Position numbers and translations under genes: made by a program. From Chryseobacterium sp. S0630 (GTDB lineage: Bacteria > Bacteroidota > Bacteroidia > Flavobacteriales > Weeksellaceae): a stretch of 42,146 bases of DNA. Numbering within the stretch: position 1 is the first letter of the stretch; every line of letters begins with the position of its first letter. The notes under the pieces are model-generated. The model ran no database searches, was not told the origin of the DNA, and was given only the letters and a program-made list of their open reading frames with translations. This document shows, in pieces, positions 33,191-41,677 of the stretch. Location: positions 1 to 42,146 of the forward strand of contig NZ_JAMZGF010000050.1 in the NCBI RefSeq assembly GCF_024158915.1, given 5' to 3'.

Positions 33191-33778
33191 TTATTTTAAC
33201 TTTTTCAATTCTTCCAGAAGTTGATTCTGCTTATTGATAAATTGATTGAAACTATCTGTTTTCAGAGGGTGAGCCTTTTGATATTTTTCAATTTCAGGAA
33301 GTGTTTTTCTGATCTTGAAGGCAGCGTATAAGCTGTAAATACTTTGCTTGTTACGATTAATTTTATGCTTAAGATCTTTTATTTTTTGAATCTTTTGATA
33401 ATATTTATCTGAACTTTCTTCGATGAGCTTAATCATTTCCTTTCTTAAAACCGAATCATTAATAGATTTTGCTTCATTTTTTGCAATCAAATAATAATCT
33501 TCTGAATTAGAAATGACGCTGCTATATATACCTTGCATTTTATGAGCATCTTCTTGCATTAAAGATATTTTTTCATCTACTTTCTTAATTTCTTTATCAT
33601 TTTTGATTTTTTCATCATAGATGCCATTAAATATATCCTGAGTTTTGCTTAGCCGTTTTATAGGAATACTGGATTCTGTGTTCTCAGCTGCTTTTTCTAC
33701 AATATCATTTTGTGATTTGTTTTCACTGCAGGAAAGTAAAGAAAGAACCACAGCAGAAGCGAAAAGTATTTTTTTCAT
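33191..33778 (-). CDS. lipoprotein of unknown function, coiled-coil
   Basis: 195-aa lipoprotein: MKKILFASAVVLSLLSCSEN has a clear lipobox (LLSC, Cys17), so it should be anchored to a membrane. The residues after Cys (SENKSQND) lack the polar acidic run that directs surface export in flavobacteria, so a periplasmic location is likely but not certain. The rest is highly charged and helical, with long heptad-like runs (IKNDKEIKKVDEKISLMQED, KIQKIKDLKHKINRNKQS) that look like a coiled coil. No domain recognised. The following GNAT gene begins 15 bases after its stop. Confidence 0.8.
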   Translation of the reverse strand: MKKILFASAVVLSLLSCSENKSQNDIVEKAAENTESSIPIKRLSKTQDIFNGIYDEKIKNDKEIKKVDEKISLMQEDAHKMQGIYSSVISNSEDYYLIAKNEAKSINDSVLRKEMIKLIEESSDKYYQKIQKIKDLKHKINRNKQSIYSLYAAFKIRKTLPEIEKYQKAHPLKTDSFNQFINKQNQLLEELKKLK

Positions 33779-33911
33779 AGTATGTTTTGTTTTGGTTGAA
33801 AATCAGCATCATATCCGAAGCAACTAAAATTAATCATTTCAATTCTAACACAAGTGATTAAAGGATATGATTTTAATTAGTTGAACAAACCTTGAAAAAT
33901 GTTACATCCAT

Positions 33912-33940
33912 AAAAAAACGGAGCCTGAAACCAGACTCCG
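33912..33940 (-). terminator. rpoD terminator
   Basis: On the minus strand CGGAGTCTG and CAGGCTCCG pair (one mismatch) around a short loop, followed by seven T residues. It lies 24 bases after the rpoD stop. Confidence 0.85.
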
Positions 33941-33963
33941 CCTATAAAATTTTTACGCTAAAA

Positions 33964-34830
33964 TTATTTACCCAGGTAAGATTTAAGAATCTTGCTTCTG
34001 GTATTGTGTTTTAGTCTCTTAATTGCTTTTTCTTTGATCTGACGAACTCTCTCTCTTGTAAGATCAAAAGTTTCACCAATTTCTTCTAAAGTCATTGGGT
34101 GTTTTCCGTTCAGTCCGAAGTACAATCTTACTAAATCAGCCTCTCTTGGCGTCAAAGTATTCAATGCTCTTTCAATCTCGATTTGTAGAGATTCAAGCAT
34201 CAGATCTTTATCAGGACTTGGAGATTCTCCTGAACGTAATACATCATAAAGATTAGAATCTTCACCTTCTACTAAAGGCGCATCCATAGACAGGTGTCTT
34301 CCGGAGTTTTTCATAGATTCTTTGATATCTTCCTCGCTCATGTCAAGAACTTCAGCCAATTCTTCCGGAGAAGGTGGTCTTTCATTTTCCTGCTCAAGGT
34401 GAGCGTATGCTTTATTGATTTTGTTGATAGAACCAATCTTGTTCAATGGTAGTCTTACAATTCTTGACTGTTCAGCCAATGCCTGTAAGATTGATTGACG
34501 GATCCACCATACTGCATAAGAGATAAATTTGAAACCTCTAGTTTCATCGTACCTTTTTGCCGCTTTCATTAATCCTAAGTTACCTTCATTAATCAAATCG
34601 GGTAAAGAAAGACCTTGATTTTGGTATTGCTTAGATACAGATACTACGAAACGAAGGTTGGCTTTGATTAATTTCTCAAGTGCGGCTCTGTCACCTGCAC
34701 GTATTCTTTGTGCCAATTCTACTTCCTCGTCCGCAGTGATCAGTTCCACTTTACCAATTTCCTGCAAATACTTGTCTAATGAAGCAGTTTCCCTGTTGGT
34801 AACCTGCTTAGTGATTTTTAATTGTCTCAT
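33964..34830 (-). CDS. rpoD: primary RNA polymerase sigma factor RpoD
   Basis: Housekeeping sigma factor of the Bacteroidota type (288 aa), which recognises TTG / TAnnTTTG promoters such as those seen in this window. It lacks region 1.1 and the non-conserved insertion of E. coli sigma-70. Region 1.2 is TASLDKYLQEIGKVELI, region 2 holds NLRFVVSVSKQYQNQGLSLP and YAVWWIRQSI, region 3 EQENERPPSPEELAEVL, and region 4 TLEEIGETFDLTRERVRQIK, the helix-turn-helix for the -33 element. GAGGATAAAATAA upstream of the ATG at 34830 contains a Shine-Dalgarno-like GAGGA, unusual for the phylum. The gene is single, with its own terminator. Confidence 0.97.
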   Translation of the reverse strand: MRQLKITKQVTNRETASLDKYLQEIGKVELITADEEVELAQRIRAGDRAALEKLIKANLRFVVSVSKQYQNQGLSLPDLINEGNLGLMKAAKRYDETRGFKFISYAVWWIRQSILQALAEQSRIVRLPLNKIGSINKINKAYAHLEQENERPPSPEELAEVLDMSEEDIKESMKNSGRHLSMDAPLVEGEDSNLYDVLRSGESPSPDKDLMLESLQIEIERALNTLTPREADLVRLYFGLNGKHPMTLEEIGETFDLTRERVRQIKEKAIKRLKHNTRSKILKSYLGK

Positions 34831-35176
34831 TTATTTTATCCTCAAAAAAGAGTTACTATAATATATACGTATGAAAAGGTAAAAAGGTTACACAAGGTTC
34901 AATATTTTTTGTACAATATATAAAGTAAAACGCATTAATGTATATTGGATAGGGTTTAATTTACTGATATTGAGTATTTTATGCTTTTTCTTGTTTTAAA
35001 AATAAAATTTAAATTAATAATCAAAACCCTGGCATTCATTCGAAAATCCTGTAAATTCCTTAAACCTTGAACTTTGAACAAAAAAAAACGAAACCGAAGT
35101 CCCGTTTTTATCTCTAAGAGTTATATTTTAAATTGTATTGGGTTAACAACCCGCAACTCGCAACTCGAAAGTCTAC
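34831..35176. other. 346-base gap with rpoD leader, heptad repeats and a terminator
   Basis: No gene is visible. The right half carries the S1/P1 nuclease terminator (35081-35106) and period-7 repeats: CCTTAAA, CCTTGAA, CTTTGAA (35058-35078) and CGCAACT twice (35152-35165). The left part is the AT-rich upstream region of rpoD, with no confident promoter element. Confidence 0.6.
35081..35106 (-). terminator. UUCG-type terminator of the S1/P1 nuclease gene
   Basis: On the minus strand AACGGGAC-TTCG-GTTTCGTT folds into an 8-bp stem (two G-U pairs) with a TTCG loop, followed by a long T run. It lies about 70 bases after the nuclease stop, beyond a heptad repeat. Confidence 0.8.
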
Positions 35177-35968
35177 TTAGAAAAGCTCATTCAATACTTT
35201 TGCCAGTCTCAATCCTCCGTACAACAACTGTCTTTCCATTGTTTCGTTGAACTTGTACTGATAGTCGTAAGATAGCTTAGAATCGTTTGGAGTCTGTGCA
35301 TAGATCTTGTTGGCGATTTTATGAGAATCATACAACCAGTCTTCCAGTGTTCCGGATTGGATCTGTGCTACTTCTTCTTTAGATTTGATATCTAAAAGCT
35401 TGGAATATTCAGTGTAGCTGTATTTTTGAGAATCTACTAATTTCCCATCCCAAACAGAGTGTAAATTGGTTTTTTCCCCGAAATAGGTAACATTTATTTT
35501 GTTCCCACCCAAATCTTCAGCTCTTCCTACGTGAAGTGGCTGTGCAAGGTCTCCCATAATGTGGATAAGGAAGATTAAAGCAATTTTTCTGTCTTTTTCA
35601 GAAGTGTTTTTGTCTTTGATCTGGCTGGACAATATATTTACCTGAGTATAAAGGCTTGGTCCTGCCTGTGCTTTTAGGTTTTGTTCAAAAGCTTTAAAAT
35701 CAGTCATCGGATCAATGTTTACATAATGCCATGCTGAAGCCTGCTTCCATGCACCTGTAGTGTCAGATTTGATAAAATCCGGCCAGTTCGCCCAATAAGC
35801 CAGACGCTCTTTTCCCATGATTTTTTTAATCTCTCTTCTTGCTTTGCGGGAAAGGTGGTTTTGTGCAATGTCTGCAATCACTCTGTGTCCCGTTAATCCC
35901 CACGCATAAGAATAAAGTGAAGAGGCCATGAATGCTAAAATCAGAATTTTAGAATAAATACTTTTCAT
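35177..35968 (-). CDS. S1/P1-type nuclease
   Basis: Exported zinc-dependent nuclease for single-stranded nucleic acids (263 aa). The ATG at 35968 (MKSIYSKILILAFMASSLYSYA) starts a signal peptide; a TTG four codons upstream is a weaker alternative. Cleavage after SYA would leave Trp as the new N-terminus (WGLTGHRVIADIA), which is the family's rule because the N-terminal Trp is a zinc ligand. Other ligands are in GH (TGHRV), WANWPDFI, AWHYVNID, HIMGDLAQPLHVG and NLHSVWD. It probably degrades extracellular or periplasmic DNA and RNA. Single gene with its own terminator. Confidence 0.95.
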   Translation of the reverse strand: MKSIYSKILILAFMASSLYSYAWGLTGHRVIADIAQNHLSRKARREIKKIMGKERLAYWANWPDFIKSDTTGAWKQASAWHYVNIDPMTDFKAFEQNLKAQAGPSLYTQVNILSSQIKDKNTSEKDRKIALIFLIHIMGDLAQPLHVGRAEDLGGNKINVTYFGEKTNLHSVWDGKLVDSQKYSYTEYSKLLDIKSKEEVAQIQSGTLEDWLYDSHKIANKIYAQTPNDSKLSYDYQYKFNETMERQLLYGGLRLAKVLNELF

Positions 35969-36426
35969 TTTAAATAACAATTTTCAGTCTGCAAAGATAC
36001 GGCCCACTTTCGGAATGAGCATACATAATCCTGAATTTATTCCATAAGATGGTGTTAATAAAATTTAATGTAAATAAATGCATAATAATCTTAGGTTTGA
36101 AAAGAATAGAAAGCATTGAAGATAAAGGCATAAAACTCTTCATATTCTATATAGACCTAAATTTAAACCTTACCCCTGAACTTTAAACTTTAAGCCTTGA
36201 ACCTTGAACCTTGAACCTCACACTCTAAACAATTGGTTCTGAATAGTTAATTTTAAATTCTAAAAAACAAATAAATAGGCTATTTACCGTATTTTCACGG
36301 AATTTGTAGAAAATTATTCCTATTAATGTCAATAAATTACTACTTTTAAAATAAAATTGTTGTAAAAATATTTTTTCAAACTTATGAGATATATTATCTT
36401 TACAAGTCATAATCAGAGGAAACACT
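35969..36426. repeat. 458-base gap with a heptanucleotide array
   Basis: No coding region is visible. From about 36154 to 36229 the sequence reads in 7-base units resembling AACCTTG, including CCTTGAA three times exactly (36195-36215) flanked by CTTTAAA, CTTTAAG, CCTCACA and CTCTAAA. The last 60 bases form the upstream region of tssG, with a TATCTTTA element (36395-36402), a 7/8 match to the -7 consensus, and an AGAGGA ribosome-binding-like sequence 6 bases before the ATG. Confidence 0.6.
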
Positions 36427-37368
36427 ATGTATGAGAATAATATTGTAGATATGCATTACAATAAGCTGCAGACAGACTTTAAGGCTGAAGCTGTGGCTGT
36501 AAACCTCTTGAAATACCACCGTGCGGTAAGCAATATATTCATTGAGCGTGTCGGCGTGAACGACCGTGCTTACCTGAAGGATATTAAAAGTATTTCAAGC
36601 AGTTATTTAGGATTTGATGAGGAAGTCTTTACCATAGAGAGCTACAGAGAAGGTATTTACGACTATCTTCCGGAAGGATTATTTCATCCGCCATCTCTCG
36701 GAGCTTCCAGAAAGAATGTAGATACTGTGGTAAGGGAAATCCGGAAACAGAAAAGGGTAGAAGATGATGCCCGCAAGTTTTTCCGACCTTTTGAGCTGGA
36801 AGTATTCTTTACGGAAATCAGTGCTTTGCTTAAAGAATCAGAATTTGATATCACCAGCAGTACAGATTCTTTACTGGACACAGTAAGTGAGCTTTGGCCT
36901 ATGATCAAAATGCTGGACAAGCAGAGTGCCTATATTTTTATGCATATTTTACCATTTTTCCATCAGATCAGAGGAGACAAAAGATGGTTTGAAAGATGCA
37001 TGACTGCTTTTCTGCAGGTACCGGTACAAGTTACTTTTTCCCCTAATATTATTGACGGAATTGAGAAAAATGACAATTCCATGTTATTGGGAAATTCGAG
37101 ATTGGGAGTCACCTATATTCCAAGCGGACCTCATATGGATGGACAGCGAAACTGGGTGGTGAACATTGGACCTATTCCTTATGGGGATATGAAGAAGTAT
37201 ATTCCTGGAAGTCCTTTCAGAAATGTGCTTCAGGCACTGTATGATTATTTTCTTCCTGTAACAGTAGATGTGGAAGAGAATTTTGTCACAGAAAAAGAGG
37301 AATATTCATTCAGTCTTGAAGACGATGAAAGAAATGCCAGCCGCCTTGGATACTCTACATTCCTCTAA
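36427..37368 (+). CDS. tssG: type VI secretion system baseplate protein TssG (Bacteroidota type)
   Basis: Predicted wedge component of the T6SS baseplate, cytosolic, which pairs with TssF. It is 313 aa and recognisable mainly by the pattern of the Bacteroidota (T6SS-iii) family: an N-terminal helical part (DFKAEAVAVNLLKYHRAVSN), a middle segment with YLPEGLFHPPSLG and RPFELEVFFTEISALL, and a C-terminal beta-rich part with NSRLGVTYIPSGPHMDGQRN then VVNIGPIPYGDMKKYIPGSP. The two following genes, tssN and tssK, support the call. It is the first gene of the unit. The other T6SS genes are not in this window. Confidence 0.8.
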   Translation: MYENNIVDMHYNKLQTDFKAEAVAVNLLKYHRAVSNIFIERVGVNDRAYLKDIKSISSSYLGFDEEVFTIESYREGIYDYLPEGLFHPPSLGASRKNVDTVVREIRKQKRVEDDARKFFRPFELEVFFTEISALLKESEFDITSSTDSLLDTVSELWPMIKMLDKQSAYIFMHILPFFHQIRGDKRWFERCMTAFLQVPVQVTFSPNIIDGIEKNDNSMLLGNSRLGVTYIPSGPHMDGQRNWVVNIGPIPYGDMKKYIPGSPFRNVLQALYDYFLPVTVDVEENFVTEKEEYSFSLEDDERNASRLGYSTFL

Positions 37369-37422
37369 ATTATTTTATTATATTTACAGCTACCAACAAA
37401 GTATAAATTCGAAAAGAAACAA

Positions 37423-38325
37423 ATGGAAATTTCTTCAGTAAAAGGTATTTTTTTAAGGTATATCTTAATGCCTTTAATCGCAATTATTATGATGGTTATA
37501 CTCGGTGTAATCAGGAGAAATAAACCTGCGATCAAAATTAAAGTAATTATTATATACGTACTGCTTTGCAGCTTATGTCTGGCTATCCCGGGTGTTTTTG
37601 GATTTGCGGGAAACCTTTTTAATCCGTACTGGTATCTTATTGCACAGGTTATTTATCTTATTTTTGGGATTATTCATGTAAACCTGTTACATAAATATTT
37701 CAAAAAGCATATTGATTCTCTGGCAATGAGTATTCTGTTTGAGTCTATTCTTTCATTAACATGTATGGCTTTGGGCGGATATCTTTTTACTTTAATCTTT
37801 AACTGGATGAGTAAGGGTACCGGATATGCTGTGATGGCAGCGACAAGTATGGTAATCTTTGTGGTTCCGATGGTATTTTATTACTGCTATATCCAGTTTA
37901 TCAGTATTCCTTTTGATATTTATAAAACATGGAGATATTCACCGGAGCAGAAACTGCCTGATTTTGAAGGTGCAGATTTTGACAGATTAATGGTACTGAA
38001 TGTTGAACTGAGCAAAAAATTAGAAGATACCAACCGTTTCAGAATTAAAGCAAAAACGCTTCCTACAGGAGTTACTTTCGGAGATTGGTTCTACAGGGTA
38101 GTGGATGATTACAACCACAAAAATCCGGGTTCCATTATTCACCTTTCAGATGAAGGAAATGAACCTTATTACTGGATCTTTTACACTAAAAAATCGTTTT
38201 TCAGCTTTAGAAAATATATAGATTTCGACCACGACATTACGACAAATAACATTTCTGAAAATGAAGTGGTGATTTGTAAGAGAGTTATTCAGCATGAAGA
38301 GGAGGGAGTCACAAGAAAATCATAA
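37423..38325 (+). CDS. tssN: type VI secretion system membrane protein TssN
   Basis: 300-aa inner-membrane protein matching TssN, a component found only in the Bacteroidota T6SS (subtype iii) and thought to replace the missing TssJLM-type membrane complex. About five hydrophobic segments lie in residues 8-165 (YILMPLIAIIMMVILGVI, VIIIYVLLCSLCLAIPGVFG and others). A cytosolic C-terminal domain of about 130 residues follows (SPEQKLPDFEGADFDRLMVL, VTFGDWFYRVVDDYNHKNPG). It lies 54 bases after tssG and 26 bases before tssK, so the three genes form one operon. Confidence 0.75.
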   Translation: MEISSVKGIFLRYILMPLIAIIMMVILGVIRRNKPAIKIKVIIIYVLLCSLCLAIPGVFGFAGNLFNPYWYLIAQVIYLIFGIIHVNLLHKYFKKHIDSLAMSILFESILSLTCMALGGYLFTLIFNWMSKGTGYAVMAATSMVIFVVPMVFYYCYIQFISIPFDIYKTWRYSPEQKLPDFEGADFDRLMVLNVELSKKLEDTNRFRIKAKTLPTGVTFGDWFYRVVDDYNHKNPGSIIHLSDEGNEPYYWIFYTKKSFFSFRKYIDFDHDITTNNISENEVVICKRVIQHEEEGVTRKS

Positions 38326-38351
38326 ACACAAAAAATTAAAAAGTATTAAAC

Positions 38352-39491
38352 ATGATACAGCCTATTAAACATTTTGCAATCAATTGGGTGGATGGGATGA
38401 AAGTTTCCCAGAGGCACCTTAATGATCAGGATAATTTCTTAATTGATACCATCAGAGATTCCAATTCCCTTGGAATTACTACATATAACTACGGGCTTTT
38501 ACCTATTTCCAACGAATTTACAGACCGTACCATTTTTGATGTTCACAACACAGCAACCAATGATGTACAGCTTGTAATCAAGCGTTGCAGCGCTGTGACA
38601 ATGGCAGGATACCGTATTGAACTTACAGACAGACGAATCAGCGTGAAATCATTGGCAAAATCAATGAACGAAGAGCAGGCTGATGGGGAATATTATATTT
38701 TGATCTCTGTAAATCCTTTTGATAAAGTACCTTTTGGAGATATTGATCCTGAGGAAATTCCGCCACGCCATCCAAGTGCACAGCCGAATCACCATATTGA
38801 ACTTCTTCCTGTAACGTCTTTAAACAGCAGCTATTCAGGTGGAAATTATCTTATCATCGGTAAGGTAGATTTAAAAGGAAATATTGCTCAGGTGGATTCC
38901 AATTTTATTCCGCCTTGTACTTCCGTACAGAGTCATCCGGCTTTGGTAGATTATTACAGCAGTTATGCGAAATCTATCGGAAATCTTCAGCAGTATGCTT
39001 TTAAAATCATTCAGAAAGCATCTCATAAAAATCAGAATACAGCATTAGCACAAAACGTTAAGTTCTTGTGTACTACTATGGTGAATACTTTTGGAGATAT
39101 GTATTTCCAGTTCAGAAATATTACGCCTTGGCAGCCACCTGTATTTTTAATTGAGTCTTTTGCGAGACTGGCGCTTCATTTATACAATTCAACCCAGCTT
39201 CTTGTTCCTGCAGAATTGGAGGAAATGCTGAACTACAGTTTGGAATGGAGTGAGATTGCCCCTCATACTTTACTCAACCAGTTGTCTATTGTAGCAGAAA
39301 CGAATTACGATCACCATAATTGTGGTGAACCCCTGCTTTATATTCAACAGATGCTGAGAAGCCTTGAAATTATCTTCTCTAAACTGAGCGAGCTTGATTA
39401 TATCGGTCAGAGAAAAGAAAATATCATCGTTAATGAGCAGGAAGTTTCCACGAACACAAACCCAAAAAGAGGTTGGAGTGTTTTAGATTAA
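38352..39491 (+). CDS. tssK: type VI secretion system baseplate protein TssK
   Basis: 379-aa trimeric baseplate-to-membrane connector. The N-terminal shell domain has INWVDGMKVSQRHLNDQDN, the Bacteroidota form of the general TssK start (WxEGMxLxPQHFQ). IELTDRRISVKSL, then PPRHPSAQPNHHIELLPV, match the middle of the family. The helical C-terminal half (PWQPPVFLIESFARLALHLY, LLYIQQMLRSLEIIFSKLSE) would contact the membrane complex, here presumably TssN. Last gene of the unit, followed by a terminator. Confidence 0.88.
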   Translation: MIQPIKHFAINWVDGMKVSQRHLNDQDNFLIDTIRDSNSLGITTYNYGLLPISNEFTDRTIFDVHNTATNDVQLVIKRCSAVTMAGYRIELTDRRISVKSLAKSMNEEQADGEYYILISVNPFDKVPFGDIDPEEIPPRHPSAQPNHHIELLPVTSLNSSYSGGNYLIIGKVDLKGNIAQVDSNFIPPCTSVQSHPALVDYYSSYAKSIGNLQQYAFKIIQKASHKNQNTALAQNVKFLCTTMVNTFGDMYFQFRNITPWQPPVFLIESFARLALHLYNSTQLLVPAELEEMLNYSLEWSEIAPHTLLNQLSIVAETNYDHHNCGEPLLYIQQMLRSLEIIFSKLSELDYIGQRKENIIVNEQEVSTNTNPKRGWSVLD

Positions 39492-39510
39492 AATCACTTG
39501 TTAAAAATAG

Positions 39511-39538
39511 AGTCCCGGATGAAAATTCGGGATTTTTT
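39511..39538 (+). terminator. terminator of tssGNK
   Basis: AGTCCCG (39511-39517) pairs with CGGGATT (39528-39534), with one G-U pair, followed by T residues, 20 bases after the tssK stop. Confidence 0.8.
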
Positions 39539-39565
39539 ATAGACCTATTTAGAAAAAATTAAAAG

Positions 39566-39573
39566 TAAATTTG
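39566..39573 (+). promoter_or_regulatory. -7 element for the class V aminotransferase gene
   Basis: TAAATTTG matches TAnnTTTG, 17 bases before the ATG, just after the T6SS terminator. No -33 TTG is evident. Confidence 0.45.
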
Positions 39574-39590
39574 TTGTAAGGATTGATAAA

Positions 39591-40766
39591 ATGAATTTAG
39601 AGGTTATAAGACAGGATACTCCGGGATGTTCGGATAAGATATTTTTAAACAGTGCAGGGGCTTCATTAATGCCTAAATCTGTTGTGGAGACTACCATTAA
39701 GTTTTTATATGAAGAACAGGAACTGGGAGGATATGCAGCGGCGGTTCAAAACCCAGGTATCATCAATCAGTTTTATGAAGAGACTGCAAAATTGATTAAT
39801 ACAAAACCTTCCCATATTGCATTTGTAAGCAGTTCTACAGATGGATATGCAAAAGCTTTATCCAGTATTGATTTTAAAGAAGGAGATTGTATCATTACCA
39901 CCAATGATGATTATATATCCAATCAGATTGCTTTTATTTCTTTGCAGAAAAGATATCAGATCGAAATCATCCGGGTTGCCAACCTTCCTGACCATGAATT
40001 GGATCTTGAAGATTTTGAAAATCTGATCAAAAAGCATAATCCCAAATTAATTGCTGTTACTCATATTCCAACTAATTCCGGGTTAATTCAGAATGTAGAA
40101 GGAGTAGGGAAGTTATGCAAACAATATGATGTTTTGTATCTTGTGGATGCTTGTCAGTCTGTAGGACAGATCGTGGTGGATGTAGAAAAAATCCATTGTG
40201 ATTTTCTGACGGCAACCGGAAGGAAATTTATGCGTGGACCTAGAGGAACTGGATTTTTATACGTTTCAGATAAAGTATTAAACCAGAAAATGTATCCTCT
40301 GTTTTTAGATAGTTTTGGTGCTCAATGGACATCATTTGATGATTTTCAGCTCAATGATACTGCTAAAAGATTTGAACTTTTTGAAAGACCTTATGCTGCT
40401 TTAGCTGGATTTGCAGAGGCTTTACGCTATGCCAATGCGATTGGAATGGATCAAATTGAGAATTACAACCGGAAATTGACCGATACTTTAAGAATTAATC
40501 TGCAGAATAATGGTTTCAGAGTTCTGGATAAAGGAAACAGGTTGAGCAGTATTGTGACTTTTTGCCAGGCAGATGGAAAGGTTGAAAAGATTCATAAAGC
40601 TTTGAGTGATCATAACGTATTTTTTAAGGAAAACCGCAGACAGGATGCCTTAATAGATTTTACCTCTAAAAATGTAGATCATGCGATCCGTTTATCCCCT
40701 CATTACTTCAATACGATGGAAGAAATTGAAAAAGTATCACAACTTTTGGAAAATATACACCATTAA
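39591..40766 (+). CDS. aminotransferase class V-fold PLP enzyme
   Basis: 391-aa PLP enzyme of aminotransferase class V (cysteine desulfurase / isopenicillin-N epimerase-like superfamily). The start FLNSAGASLMPKSVVETTIK is the family entry. HIAFVSSSTDGYAKAL is the cofactor phosphate region, LYLVDACQSVGQIVVD holds the Asp that binds the pyridine nitrogen, and the Schiff-base lysine is in TATGRKFMRGPRGTGFL. No mobile catalytic cysteine loop like that of IscS/SufS is evident, and no suf genes are nearby, so a cysteine desulfurase for Fe-S clusters is unlikely. The true substrate is unknown. It is convergent with the metallo-beta-lactamase gene. Confidence 0.88.
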   Translation: MNLEVIRQDTPGCSDKIFLNSAGASLMPKSVVETTIKFLYEEQELGGYAAAVQNPGIINQFYEETAKLINTKPSHIAFVSSSTDGYAKALSSIDFKEGDCIITTNDDYISNQIAFISLQKRYQIEIIRVANLPDHELDLEDFENLIKKHNPKLIAVTHIPTNSGLIQNVEGVGKLCKQYDVLYLVDACQSVGQIVVDVEKIHCDFLTATGRKFMRGPRGTGFLYVSDKVLNQKMYPLFLDSFGAQWTSFDDFQLNDTAKRFELFERPYAALAGFAEALRYANAIGMDQIENYNRKLTDTLRINLQNNGFRVLDKGNRLSSIVTFCQADGKVEKIHKALSDHNVFFKENRRQDALIDFTSKNVDHAIRLSPHYFNTMEEIEKVSQLLENIHH

Positions 40767-40780
40767 AATGATGGTTTAAA

Positions 40781-40818
40781 ATTTGAAGAGCCCTGGCATT
40801 CGCCAGGGCTCTTCAAAT
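40781..40818. terminator. 17-bp bidirectional terminator
   Basis: The arms 40781-40797 and 40802-40818 pair perfectly over 17 bases around the loop ATTC, with GAAGAGCCCTGGC as the GC-rich core and A/T runs on both sides. It separates the convergent aminotransferase and metallo-beta-lactamase genes and ends one base before the latter's stop codon. Confidence 0.95.
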
Positions 40819-40819
40819 T

Positions 40820-41548
40820 TTATTTTTTGTTCAGAAGATCAAGCGTATGTTCTACGTGTCCGCCTCCTTTCCATTCATCGTGTCCAGGAATAATCAGGGT
40901 TGCCTGTGAATATTTGTTTTTCAGTTTTGTCATGGTTTGCGGCCATTGGGCAACGTTGGCTTCTCCAGTATAGCCAAGATCAACGGCTGCTTTGCTTTTT
41001 ACAAGACATCCTCCATCAAGTATTTTATATTTTGGAAACCAAACCACTACATTATCAGCAGTATGTCCTTCCCCAAGAAAGTCTACTATGAATTCTTCTC
41101 CACCAATGCGGTAAGGTTTTCCTGTTTTAATAAGTTCTGTAGAAGTTGCTTTTCCATCTTTCTTCAAAAGTTCATTGGTTTTCGCTGTAGCGTAGGTTTT
41201 GATACTTTTCTTATTATAAAAGCTTAAATCTCCGGCTCTGTCTTCATGTGAATGCGTTGCAAATACAGCTATCACAGGAAGGTTATGACGTTTTTGAATG
41301 GTATCCAAAAGACTTTGATACTGTGTTTTCTGCCAGGGAACATCAAACAAAACAACTCCTTTTTTGGTCACCAGATAAACGGCATTGGTGGAATATTCTT
41401 TACCTCCGAATACTCCGAAAGTTTTATAAATATAAAAATTGGGTTGAATCTGTGGTTCAATGACAAAGTCTCTTACCTGAGTGGTTTGAGCATTTGCCAA
41501 TGGGCTTAGCAACATCGAAATAATAAAAAACGGAATGCTTTTTTTCAT
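40820..41548 (-). CDS. bla: subclass B1 metallo-beta-lactamase, IND/CGB-like
   Basis: Periplasmic zinc beta-lactamase that hydrolyses penicillins, cephalosporins and carbapenems. It is 242 aa, as for IND/CGB enzymes, with signal peptide MKKSIPFFIISMLLSPLANA. All B1 ligands are present: His99, His101 and Asp103 (HSHEDRAG), His162 (GEGHTADN), Cys181 (DGGCLVKS) and His223 (PGHDEWKGGG). The second motif reads HSHED where I remember IND enzymes having HSHDD. From memory it is close to IND and CGB enzymes but identical to none I can recite, so it may be a new variant. The gene is single, chromosomal in context, with no integron or IS nearby. TAGGTTTG upstream is a -7 candidate. Confidence 0.93.
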   Translation of the reverse strand: MKKSIPFFIISMLLSPLANAQTTQVRDFVIEPQIQPNFYIYKTFGVFGGKEYSTNAVYLVTKKGVVLFDVPWQKTQYQSLLDTIQKRHNLPVIAVFATHSHEDRAGDLSFYNKKSIKTYATAKTNELLKKDGKATSTELIKTGKPYRIGGEEFIVDFLGEGHTADNVVVWFPKYKILDGGCLVKSKAAVDLGYTGEANVAQWPQTMTKLKNKYSQATLIIPGHDEWKGGGHVEHTLDLLNKK

Positions 41549-41613
41549 AATTTTTTACAGTAATAATTAAAGGTTGGTATTTGTCGGAAAGACAATGCCT
41601 GTAGAATGTTTTG

Positions 41614-41621
41614 CAAACCTA
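41614..41621 (-). promoter_or_regulatory. -7 element for the metallo-beta-lactamase gene
   Basis: TAGGTTTG on the minus strand fits TAnnTTTG and lies 65 bases before the ATG at 41548. This predicts a leader of about 60 bases. No clear -33 TTG is present. Confidence 0.45.
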
Positions 41622-41677
41622 GTTAAAAATATACTTTCGGCTATTTTAAAAAGGGGAGTTTAACCGTTTTTTAACGA

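Noticed and set aside
39591..40766. Class V aminotransferase as an IscS/SufS cysteine desulfurase
   Set aside because: No evident catalytic cysteine loop and no suf or isc neighbours; only the superfamily can be claimed.
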